From contig JALQBC010000003.1 in assembly GCA_023375675.1 (NCBI GenBank), positions 868,001-932,000 of the forward strand: DNA of 64,000 nt. Direction: 5' to 3'. Source of the stretch: Cytospora piceicola (taxonomy: Eukaryota > Ascomycota > Sordariomycetes > Diaporthales > Cytosporaceae). Below, one piece after another: positions 49,156 through 57,824 of this stretch. Position numbers and translations under genes: made by a program. Every line of letters starts with the position of its first letter. The stretch's first letter is position 1. Under the pieces are notes generated by a model. The model saw only the letters and a list, made by a program, of their open reading frames with translations. It was not told where the DNA came from and did not search any database.

Positions 49156-49407
49156 AGATACTGCTGGGTGCTAAACAGAAGAGCTTGCTGGGGGAGACAC
49201 GATTTGCTAATTTATGATATCCTAGGTGATTAGGCAAGATGCCTCGAGGCGTCATGGAGTCAGTGAAATGTCAGGCGTTTGGTCTGGTCACGTAGTATAT
49301 ACGGTGCTGTTTCTTCATCAATTGACTTCAATTCAATGCTCGCCTGTCTATTGCCATACCGCGACATGTCTTCATGTCCCCTGTTTGCCCCAGTCCGTCC
49401 ATGTCTT

Positions 49408-49869
49408 CTAAAACTCGACAGCTAGGTCTCCTCGTCTCTTGGCCCGGATGTTGTATTTGCCCTGTAATCATAACCCGGCTGGCAGTCAGTGGGCCGATCT
49501 CTCTCATTACATACCAATGGAAAGTACCGTACCTCTGTCGCATATGCCACAGCTCCGAGTAGAGATGGGACCAGGATCATGAAGTTGAATGTAATCAATG
49601 CTGTCCGTGGGGTCCATCGGAAGTACTTGTATCGGTTCGTGGACATGTCTGCGCGGCGCACTGTGTGTCAGAGAGACCCTCTATTTCCACAAGCCCAGGC
49701 AAGCTGAGAGTCAGGTTCGTCGAGGGAAGGAGGGACCGCGACGTACTGGCTAGCCGGACAATGGACGGGTCCATGGCCATCTCTGCGATGTGAGGTCAGC
49801 CTTCTCGAAGCTCCATGTCATTTGGGGATGCTCTCCTGATGGCATACTGTTATGTTTGAGGCCCGCCAT
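49408..49869 (-). CDS. Mitochondrial complex I accessory subunit, NDUFB4-like (6.6-kDa type)
   Basis: Four small exons on the minus strand: 49848-49869, 49747-49782, 49533-49648 and 49408-49461, giving 75 aa. All three introns carry GTATGC, GTACGT or GTACGG donors and CAG acceptors, and phase is kept throughout. The product starts MAGLKHNKMAMDPSIVRLAN and continues with MSTNRYKYFRWTPRTA. A single membrane helix follows (about 45-66: LITFNFMILVPSLLGAVAY), then a basic end with IRAKRRGDLAVEF. This matches the small single-helix subunits of fungal NADH:ubiquinone oxidoreductase annotated as the NDUFB4/B15 type; the exact subunit name is from recall of the family pattern. It would lie in the membrane arm in the inner mitochondrial membrane. 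It is convergent with SAP18. Confidence 0.88.
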
Positions 49870-50047
49870 CTTGACTGAATTGTCTCGAGTACTTGCTCGA
49901 AGATGATGAAGGCGAAGGTGAAGGGCTGGGATGTCGATTGTTCGTGAACCCGCTTTGGTAGGTAAACGAGGGCCGATTGACTCGTTGGTCGTTGGATGTG
50001 GCTGTTAGTGGCTGTGGTCCGTGCCCACGGGAATTAGGTAATTTGTA
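49870..50047. other. Upstream region of the NDUFB4-like gene
   Basis: A short promoter region that ends at the left boundary of the SINE-like insertion. Nothing specific is identifiable. Confidence 0.4.
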
Positions 50048-50063
50048 CTGTGCCCAGGTGTGT
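50048..50063. repeat. Left 16-bp direct repeat (target-site duplication)
   Basis: CTGTGCCCAGGTGTGT is repeated exactly at 50590-50605, on the other side of the SINE-like element. The flanking bases differ on both sides, so the repeat is exactly 16 bp. Confidence 0.85.
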
Positions 50064-50125
50064 GTGTGTGTGTGTGTGTGTAGTATTTAACCGCCGTGAG
50101 GCCGTAGGCCGGCGGGGCTTCCTCA

Positions 50126-50458
50126 AGTGCTTAAGCACTGACTAACAGATTCCCGCTCGGTAGTTCCTACGGCCAGAAAAACCTCCCTGGGGGTATATGG
50201 CGTGGCTACGTACAGTGCTAAGATACAAGACCCTGACTCTGCCTAGCCATTCCTTAGGCGTAAAGCGCGAATGTCATCCCAAACTTCCATCGCCCTGTCC
50301 AATCGGGCACAATCGAAGTGTAACTCAGCTCCCGAGAGAGAGTTACGTAAGTTGTCTCCGTAAAGGAGATTTCTTTCTAAGGCCTTCCTTATCCAAGGGA
50401 AGGCCGGGGTTTTAAGTCCCCCTTATCCAAGGGGGGACTTCCGTTATGAGAGCAACGG
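50126..50458. repeat. Chain of hairpins in the SINE body
   Basis: Inverted repeats: AGTGCTTAAGCACT (50126-50139, perfect palindrome); GCCTA/TAGGC (50241-50259); GTAACTC/GAGTTAC (50320-50346); TCTCC/GGAGA (50355-50369); GGCCTTCC/GGAAGGCC (50381-50405); AAGTCCCCCTT/AAGGGGGGACTT (50414-50440); CCGTT/AACGG (50441-50458). The fifth and sixth share the central CTTATCCAAGG. The last four are nearly back to back. Confidence 0.85.
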
Positions 50459-50501
50459 ATCCCTATCGTTGAGGATGATAAGCCCGGCATGGTTATGTCG
50501 A

Positions 50502-50589
50502 GGTCGGGGCAGGATTCGAACCTACGACCTTAGAGTTTTGTCCATTCTCCAAGGTAGCCAAGTGTAGTAACCAATTACACCACCCGACC
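50502..50589 (-). tRNA. tRNA-like head of the SINE, probably not a working tRNA
   Basis: The 7-bp acceptor stem is perfect: GGTCGGG with CCCGACC. Box A TGGTGTAATTGG lies at 50571-50582 and box B GGTTCGAATCC at 50512-50522. A 5-bp T stem, GTAGG/CCTGC, encloses a normal TTCGAAT loop. A D arm of G-C, T-A and G-T pairs is possible. The anticodon stem CTTGG/CTAAG encloses 24 bases, which would need a 17-base intron and leave ACC as anticodon with a pyrimidine at position 37, both abnormal. A competing 8-bp stem CCTTGGAG/CTCTAAGG exists. I therefore read it as a tRNA-derived promoter rather than a functional tRNA; the isotype is not assigned. Confidence 0.55.
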
Positions 50590-50605
50590 CTGTGCCCAGG
50601 TGTGT
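50590..50605. repeat. Right 16-bp direct repeat (target-site duplication)
   Basis: Exact copy of CTGTGCCCAGGTGTGT at 50048-50063. It abuts the first base of the tRNA-like head on the minus strand. Confidence 0.85.
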
Positions 50606-51173
50606 AAGGCTGGCTGGCAGGCTGGCAAGTATGCCGGGACTGCCGCGATAGCTATTGTGCCTTACCAAACTTGGATGTCAGGACCACATGATAAAGCGAA
50701 CACCGAGTTATAGGTACCTAGGTAGCTAATGGGCTCAGTATGCATTACCAAGCGAAAGAGAGTATGATTATACCCTAGCAAACAAGAGGCTGCGCTTAGA
50801 AGCAACAGTCTTGCTCAAGAACTACTGTCATTTCGCTCTACACCTGGCGAATGTGCACAATTTATGCTGAAGATTAGTTTAAGGCATACCTAGGTATCTC
50901 ACGAGAAACTCTTGCAACTTTGCACTGTCAAAGTATGAGAGGAAACTGATAATGGCCTGATTTCGTCACCATGCGATACACCGAGAAGCCTCGGCCGTCG
51001 GCGGTAGAAGCCCCTCCCGGTAAACCTTGAAAGATAGGAAGCTTGACTCAATCGGGCTACTATTTAGGTGCTCCGTACCAATCACTCTCTGGTCTCAATC
51101 CTTTCTTGCCCCCATTTACTTTCTCTCGTCTTTTCCATCCCGATAAATATCCTGAATATACTGAAGTAACAAA
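50606..51173. promoter_or_regulatory. Upstream region of the GST gene
   Basis: About 570 bp with two copies of the ACCTAGGTA-type palindrome near 50714-50725 and 50889-50898. No gene is seen. Confidence 0.45.
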
Positions 51174-52106
51174 ATGGCAGACCAACCGAAGATCACGGTT
51201 CACTGGTGAATCCACCCTCATTCCAACCAACATTGGCGTATCTGGAATCTGGGAACCCTTAACACTGACCTCGACATCCAGGCTTAACGGCTCACGAGCA
51301 CATTCCATCCTCTGGCTTCTAGAGGAGCTCAACCTTACGTACGATGTCGAGATTTATCATCGTCAATCGAACATGCTTGCACCCCCGGAGTTGACTAAGA
51401 TTCATCCCTTGGGCAAGTCGCCTGTCATCACAATTCAGGCCCCTGGTTCGTCAGAGCCAATTGTGCTCGCCGAATCGGGCTTCATTTTCCAGTACCTCTG
51501 CGATCACTTCGCACAGGGCAAGACTCTGGTGCCCAAGCGATGGAAGGACGGCCAGGAGGGAAAGATTCTGGGAGAGACCGAGGCATGGATGCGCTACAGT
51601 TATCTTCTTCACTACGCTGAGGGATCTTTCATGCCCAACGTGGTGATGTATGTTGTCGTATCAGGTAAGTCTCTTGGCGCTATCTTCACTTGGAGCCACG
51701 TCGGACACTGACATACTGCGAAGCCATGAAGTCTGATCAGGTACCATTCCTGATCCGACCCATTGCCTCAATGGTCGCCAACAAGATTATCTCAATGATG
51801 GTCTTTCCCAACATCAAGAAGCACCTTTCCTTACTGGAGCAGCAACTCGAGACATCCAGTGGAGACTACTTGACCGGCCCTGACCTTACTGCTGCGGACA
51901 TTCTCATGGGCTACCCGCTGCTGGCAGGAAAGACAGGATTTGATAGCATGGGTACCTTTGCAAAGGGTACAGCGAAGGAGAGCTTCCCCAAGCTCTATGC
52001 CTACATGGACCGACTAGAGGCCCAGGAAACATGGAAGACCACTGTGAAGAAGACGGAGGACTTCGATAATGGCAACTTTAGCCTCGTACCCCGCCCGGGC
52101 CAGTAA
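51174..52106 (+). CDS. Glutathione S-transferase, GTT1-like
   Basis: Three exons, 51174-51205, 51282-51664 and 51724-52106, giving 265 aa. The N-terminal thioredoxin-fold domain runs to about residue 95. It contains ITVHWLNGSRAHSILWLLEE, where the catalytic-loop position is occupied by Ser rather than Tyr, and the glutathione-binding HPLGKSPVI and LAESGFIFQYL (the cis-Pro and E-S motif). The all-helical C-terminal domain ends near TAADILMGYPLLAGKT, the usual N-capping motif. The layout matches yeast Gtt1 and related fungal GSTs, some of which sit on the ER. The intron branch sites are CTGAC-like. The SINE-like element lies about 570 bp upstream. The substrate is unknown; stress detoxification is the usual inference. 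Confidence 0.94.
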
Positions 52107-53472
52107 GGGGGGTGATGGGAAATAATGTATACAGATCAAGTGCGAAGGCGTGTGTATATTAAGGTTGCCGCAGAGCTACCTAGGTATGCCAATCCAGTAA
52201 ATATCATTTAGGTGATCGCACGATCCCTTTTTGGCACCGGATTCCGTGCATGTGACGGATCCATATGTAGAACAGCCGCATGCTGATCGAATCCTTGGCA
52301 TCCCCTGGGCTGTCTGTACCTAGCTGCCTAGGTAACATCTAGGCGATATCTGTAGAACCCGGCTGCATGCCCAGGTGAGTACCTGAGTACCTAGGTAGGC
52401 CTGGTAGGCATACTGTGTATGATGGAGTAGACCATATTGCAACCCAGTATTAAACGGCCGCTCGAGCGACTATATGTTTACTGCTCATGCTGGTCCAGAT
52501 TTAGGACGAAAGAGTGACAGTGACGTCCTCACCACCAATGACGTCAATTTGGTTGGACTGAATGTACACAGTAGTGTAGAATACTTACCTAGGTACCTAC
52601 CTAGCTGCTAAGAGCTACCTAGGGTAGGTAGGTAGGTAGGTAGGTAGGTAGGTACCTAGGTGGGTACCTTAGTACCATCCAAATGCCTCACCGGAACCTC
52701 AGTCCTCTAGTAAGCCACCGGGCCCTTGTAGTCGTAGGATTTGAAGGGCTGTGCCAACTCGTATGTACCTGGGTAACCGTCCAACACACATTACAGCCTG
52801 CTCATTTCCCTTCCAACCAACACTATCGGCCAGTTTCAGCCTAGCATTGACCAAATTGTTTACCCAGTAAAATCCAGCCCCGTTATGGTGGGAACATCAA
52901 GGCTGAGCCGCTGCGAGTACCGGTAATCAAGTAATGCGGTTGGCTTGGACACATTCAAGCCGATGCCTCTGCTGTTCCCAGGCTGCCAGGCTGCCAACTG
53001 CCAAGGCTACCTAGGTACAAGCCCCCGTGCCGCCTACGCCCCGCCAGTGAGGTACCTCGGTACTTATTATAGAATGGGACATTGAATGATTTTGGACAGG
53101 CCGACTGTGCCGGGACTCCGGAATGCCACATCCTTATCCTTACACACTTGCTTTTCTGCGCTTAAAGGGCTGACTGACATCTTTCATCTTTTAATCTTGA
53201 TTACTTCGTTAGGGCGGCGATCATTCGCAACTGTACATATGTTGTATCACTAGATCCGGTGCTCACTTCTTAACCCCCTTTTCTGCTAGATACACCAATT
53301 CTTGTCTCACCGTCACCTCGGCTCTTGCATCGTTGGCTACCGACTGCTGTCGTTCGTTCCTGGACTGTCGCCAACCTGGCTTGTGTTCCGGGCATACCGG
53401 CAGCCTCTCCTATGACTGGAGCTAAACATAGTCCAAACCTCAGCATTTGCGCTTAGCGATTCTTTCATCAAC
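52107..53472. other. Spacer rich in TACCTAGGTA-type repeats
   Basis: No gene is supported. The spacer has the densest run of the recurrent palindromic motif in the window: near 52180, 52317-52345, 52379-52400, 52584-52680 and 53008-53060. An array of eight GGTA units at 52624-52656 ends in GGTACCTAGGTGGGTACC. The last 250 bases are a CT-rich leader for the next gene. Confidence 0.55.
52584..52680. repeat. (GGTA)n array joined to CCTAGG palindromes
   Basis: Starts TTACCTAGGTACCTACCTAG, passes through AGCTACCTAGG, and ends in about eight tandem GGTA units plus GGTACCTAGGTGGGTACC. It can fold back on itself because TACC and GGTA are complementary. Confidence 0.85.
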
Positions 53473-56028
53473 ATGCCGTCGACTGCGGCCACCGATCCGG
53501 TTGTCAACAATGGCTATGAGTCGGATCAGACTTCTCTGAAGCCGCCACGCCTGTCACTCCCAACCCTGGAGGTTCCAAGCTCAAGCTCCCTAAATGAGGG
53601 ATCAGGGGAGGAATATGACTTTTACGGCGACCAGGACAATGCCCAGTCTTTTATTCAGCCGGCTATGAGTTTAGTTGCGACACGTCTTACCTCGCCTAGG
53701 ACGCCGGCGGCCGAGAGGGTCGCCGCCATGGACCAGGTTGTTGCCGGCTATTTTGACGGCATAGGGTCAAACAGGGAAGATGAATCCTCAGGGGAGGAAA
53801 CACCGAGGCAAGAGGATGTGATATCGGAGCAGCACCGCTCACGACCGGCAATGCGAGCTGGAACAGAGACCAAGTTGCCACCGAGCACCTCGATACCACC
53901 ACCCCAGCCTCCCGATTCCACGGACCCTTTGCCTGCGCCCTGGAGGACCGGTCCTAAGCAGATGGTCGTGGCGCCTTTGAGCCCGCAAGGTCACAAGCCG
54001 GCGCTGTCGGGCGTCTTTGACCACTCTCGACATCGGCGCTCTTCGTCCGCTGGTGCGGTGGCTCTGAGACGGTTATCTAAAGCACTCCCTTCAATTTCGT
54101 TACCGTCAAACTTTATACCAAATCGCCTCCCGACTCCATCTTTCTTTTCATCATCATCGTTATCACCAAAAGCGGATCCGACCTGTGGGACATCACAAGG
54201 TTCAACGTCTCATCCTCAGCGATTTGGGAACTCGAACCATGCGAGTACATTTCCTATGGTCACACAGAGCCAATCACCGCCATCACAAGAACGGACGGAT
54301 GGTGACGCTGATACAATACGTCCGCAATCAGCTCATACTCCTGATACTTTGAGCCTAAAGAAGTCAACTTCAGATGACTCGATGCTATATCACACCCTCT
54401 CGCGCGTATCTTCCTTCGGCGACGATGAGCGTTTCACACACATCCGCGAGCAGGTGAACTCAAGGTTCAAGGCTATTGTCGATTCCTTCGATGCGCCCAG
54501 TTTCAGACTACCAAGCATGTCCACCACACTTCTGTCCCCTCTCAAAAAATCAGAGTTTTCCACAGCGGAAATCGAACCAGGACCTAGTAGGGCGTCATCA
54601 TTAAAAACGATGAAGGCTCCAAAGGATCCTTTGGACAGCATACTTGAGCACCTAACGGGAGATCTGGTCATTCTGGGTGGGTATAGAGGGTCAATCCTCC
54701 GGTCTACCGAACCGCCCCACAGACAACTCTGGGTACCTATGAAGGTCGGGCTAAACGTGAGGAAAGTCAACATGGAAGTCGGTTTGGACCCCGAGGACGA
54801 AGAGAGGATGGAAGAGACTATCATTCCATCAGGAATGCTGAAGAACATTGGGCCGGTGGATATATCCAAACGGCTGTTCAAAAGGGCGCGCGAGTGTGAG
54901 AATGCGAGGAACGGGAAATTGAGAGTCCACGACTATGGCTATGACTGGCGGCTAAGCCCCCATCTTCTCTCACGGAAGTTGGTCGAGTTCCTCAAAACTC
55001 TACCGGACAACCAGGGCGACAAGCCCTCTGGGGCATTGGTCATTGCCCACAGTCTGGGCGGCATTATTACGAGACATGCGGTGAATCAAGCGCCGGAAGT
55101 ATTCTCGGGTGTTATCTACGCCGGATCTCCGCAACGATGCATCAACATCCTCGGGCCTTTGAGGAATGGCGATGCGGTACTCCTGAACGAGAAGGTCTTG
55201 ACGGCTCATGTCAACTTCTCTCTCCGGACAACATTCGTTTTCCTTCCCGAGGATGGGTTTTGCTTCGTGGACAAAAATACCGGCGAGGAGTACCCGGTTG
55301 ATTTCTACGACCCCGACGAATGGGTGAGACATCGTCTCTGCCCGAGCGTGGGTGAAGCGCAGCTCCCGCCTTTCTCTCCGAAACGCAACGGTCCGCTAGG
55401 CTCGTTACTGAGTCTTTCGGATTCCTTGTCTTTTCCACGTGCCCGCAGTTCCAGTGACCCTGCTGCCAAGCGGCTGGGACAGACACCCTCGCCCCAACGC
55501 AAGCTAATGAAGGACCGGACTCTAGCTCCCCAGATGGACACCTCAGCCTCGTCTACGGAGCAGCAGAGTGATACCTCGCAGGCAGCCGCCCCTAAATCGG
55601 ACATCACCCGTGCCAAGAACTTCGCCTACCTGACGCGTGTACTGGCCGAAACCAAGCGCTTCCGTGCCGAGTCACAGCATAACCCATCACATAAGTCTGC
55701 CAACGCGTACCCGCCCATCGCAGTCATTTATGGAAAGGAGATCCCCACAGTCTACGCGGCGCGCGTAGCCTGCCGAGAGGCGATCGCGTGCGCCGACGTG
55801 TATGATGACCTCGTCTTCCATTCGGGCGACGGCGTGGTCCTGGCCAGGGAGGCGATGCCTCCGCCCGGGTACGAGATAGCCCGAGGCGGCAGGATCAGTT
55901 CGGATAAGGGGCACATCTCACTACTAGGTGACATGAACGCCGTGGGCAGGGCGTTAGAAGCTGTGGTCAGGGGACGCAGGAAGGGTATCGGGCTGGGGGT
56001 GGATGCCAGAAGGGAGAGTAGTTCATAA
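53473..56028 (+). CDS. LCAT-like alpha/beta-hydrolase
   Basis: Single exon, 851 aa, starting at the ATG preceded by TCATCAAC. The N-terminal 380 residues are Ser/Pro-rich and disordered. The alpha/beta-hydrolase part begins near residue 395 (DLVILGGYRGSILRS), where LCAT-like enzymes have their first strand and oxyanion region. HDYGYDWRLSPHLLSRKLVE corresponds to the conserved YDWR. The nucleophile motif is AHSLGG with Ser527. A spacer of about 95 residues with many Ser and Gln interrupts the domain before IAVIYGKEIPTVYA and a final DGVV/GHISLLGD segment with the probable catalytic Asp and His. It resembles the lecithin:cholesterol acyltransferase-like fungal proteins of unknown substrate. There is no signal peptide, so it is probably cytosolic or membrane-peripheral. 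Confidence 0.88.
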   Translation: MPSTAATDPVVNNGYESDQTSLKPPRLSLPTLEVPSSSSLNEGSGEEYDFYGDQDNAQSFIQPAMSLVATRLTSPRTPAAERVAAMDQVVAGYFDGIGSNREDESSGEETPRQEDVISEQHRSRPAMRAGTETKLPPSTSIPPPQPPDSTDPLPAPWRTGPKQMVVAPLSPQGHKPALSGVFDHSRHRRSSSAGAVALRRLSKALPSISLPSNFIPNRLPTPSFFSSSSLSPKADPTCGTSQGSTSHPQRFGNSNHASTFPMVTQSQSPPSQERTDGDADTIRPQSAHTPDTLSLKKSTSDDSMLYHTLSRVSSFGDDERFTHIREQVNSRFKAIVDSFDAPSFRLPSMSTTLLSPLKKSEFSTAEIEPGPSRASSLKTMKAPKDPLDSILEHLTGDLVILGGYRGSILRSTEPPHRQLWVPMKVGLNVRKVNMEVGLDPEDEERMEETIIPSGMLKNIGPVDISKRLFKRARECENARNGKLRVHDYGYDWRLSPHLLSRKLVEFLKTLPDNQGDKPSGALVIAHSLGGIITRHAVNQAPEVFSGVIYAGSPQRCINILGPLRNGDAVLLNEKVLTAHVNFSLRTTFVFLPEDGFCFVDKNTGEEYPVDFYDPDEWVRHRLCPSVGEAQLPPFSPKRNGPLGSLLSLSDSLSFPRARSSSDPAAKRLGQTPSPQRKLMKDRTLAPQMDTSASSTEQQSDTSQAAAPKSDITRAKNFAYLTRVLAETKRFRAESQHNPSHKSANAYPPIAVIYGKEIPTVYAARVACREAIACADVYDDLVFHSGDGVVLAREAMPPPGYEIARGGRISSDKGHISLLGDMNAVGRALEAVVRGRRKGIGLGVDARRESSS

Positions 56029-57824
56029 GAAGAGAACATGTCTTGTGTATAGACCTATAATCTAGAGATAGAATCTGCTGGCCCATGCAGAAAAAGTAGA
56101 ATAGAACTGTATTATTCTGTTGAATTCTTTCGGGGTGTCTGTGATGTTCTGGTGTGAGGTATAGAGAAGCGTGAGCCTTGACTGAATGGTCTTTCTAAAA
56201 GTCTCAATTGTAAAACAACAACTTTACCGGACCCTAAGCCATGTCTGTATGGTTTTCTGTAGTCAACTTTAGTGGCTGGGTTCACTAGAGTCATGATACG
56301 GATGGGGTTCTCAGCCTTGGATATTAGTCCGCCATGATATTCGTATCTGCCTAGGAATGGTGGTATGAGGCTGCTGACTTGGATGTTTGAGGTAGTATCG
56401 TCCATGTTAGGGTGCATGAGTAGTCGGTTCATTCTGCAAGGTGGTAGTCATATTAGCTAGCGCCATTGTAAGAAACATCCAGTCAACACCTCTAACTACG
56501 GTACCTAGGTAGTTACCTACCTGTAGGTGTTTCTCTGGGGAGCCTTGAATCTCTTGTGAACACCTGTTGTCTATCTCGGCCCGTCAACCGTGAAGTGATT
56601 GTTCTCACCAGCTGTGTCATAGCTACATACCTCTAAGTACCTAGGTAGGTAGGTATAGGTACCTAGGTACCTACCTAGGTATTCCCTGGCCACTGTGAGG
56701 GACCTCAGGAAGTCCTAGACTCACCCACGTACATAAGTACCTAACCCCGGGTTTTCAGTATGAGATACTAACAACTCACTAAGAGCTATATGTCGGGCGG
56801 TTTAAGAAACCAAGGAACAGTGTTGTGGCTTCACCCCAGGGCATTTTGGGAGGGGGGGTGTCTATAACAGTAGGATCGAGCTCGAGACCGAGGCCCTGGA
56901 AGGTCTCATATGCCCAGGTGGTATGTAGTAGATGCACCTGGATGCCCCAGGTGGCTTGACGGTTAACCCCTCCCGACCAATTGGAGAGTATCGCATGATT
57001 GGGAGAGCGCCGTGCTTCACCCCACTATTTTATTGGTATTGGGCGTCCTTTCTTTTCAATGTTCTCCTCACTTTGCCCACTCTCCCTTTTGCCTTGCTCT
57101 TTCGTTACTTAGAGAACACCGCATCGTCAACTTCTCTGGACCGGCTGCTGCTGTATCGTCTTCTCAGGGGGTTTCCTCCTTTCTACGGCCGTTTCCTTTC
57201 TCTCTCCTATCTTTGTCGTTTCCTGCTCTGCTAGTCTATCCATCAGTCTGCTTTCCTCAGGTCTCTCCACCAGCTTCAGCCGATATCTCCTCCGTCTTCC
57301 GTCTCCGTCTCCGTCTCCATCTCCGTCTCCATATCGTCTTGCTTCGTCTCTCTTGGTCGACACCAACTCCGAATCCTTCACGAGCGTCGGGATTCCTCAT
57401 CTTCCGTTTCTCGCATCTCCTATCAGCTTCAGCTTTGTCGTGTGCGAATCTTTCCTTTAGTCGACTGGGCTCTTTCCGCTGCTATTTGGCTGTGGGTCAG
57501 AGCTACCGTTTGGTATCGCAATACACACACACATCACATCACACAACAGCACGACGACTCTCGTCTTGCTTCCTTCAAGCTAAGCTGAGGACGATTGAAG
57601 ACGCTGCTGAAGAGGAAAGTCACCTGGCTGGCATACATCAATAAGTGGTCTCCATAAAGACAGCAGGAGTATACTTTCCAGAGCTTCGGGATTATCTGTA
57701 GAAGCTCTCTTCATTTGCAGCCTCGCCCCGCCTCTATTCTCTTACGCTTTGCAAATTTCCCTGAGGAGCACCTGCCCTTGAACCGTTCCAAGTCTTTCCA
57801 AGCTCTTTCATCCAGCTGATCAAA
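56029..57824. other. Spacer and long pyrimidine-rich leader of PUB1
   Basis: No gene is supported. ACCTAGGTA-type palindromes are packed at 56500-56530 and 56632-56690. From about 57000 to 57470 the plus strand is strongly CT-rich, including CTCCGTCTCCGTCTCC near 57297-57335. Together with CACACACA at 57520-57545 this looks like a long 5' leader or core promoter of PUB1. The long frame at 57012-57644 arises from this skew and lacks a start or motifs. Confidence 0.5.

Larger units (their letters stand above)
50064..50589 (-). mobile_element. Candidate tRNA-derived SINE retroelement
   Basis: Read on the minus strand, the element starts immediately after the direct repeat with a tRNA-like head (50589 to 50502). 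It continues through a 420-bp unrelated body and ends in a (CA)n tail (plus strand TG run, 50059-50080) that meets the second copy of the 16-bp direct repeat. The head has A- and B-box promoter sequences for RNA polymerase III. There is no open reading frame, as expected for a non-autonomous SINE that would borrow a LINE's machinery. The body has at least six short perfect or near-perfect hairpins. I do not recognise the element as a named fungal SINE. Exact duplication of 16 bp suggests a fairly recent insertion. It lies between the NDUFB4-like and GST promoters. Confidence 0.75.

Noticed and set aside
57012..57644. 210-codon plus-strand frame upstream of PUB1
   Set aside because: Ser/Leu/Phe-rich translation of a pyrimidine-skewed leader, starting with a non-ATG codon.
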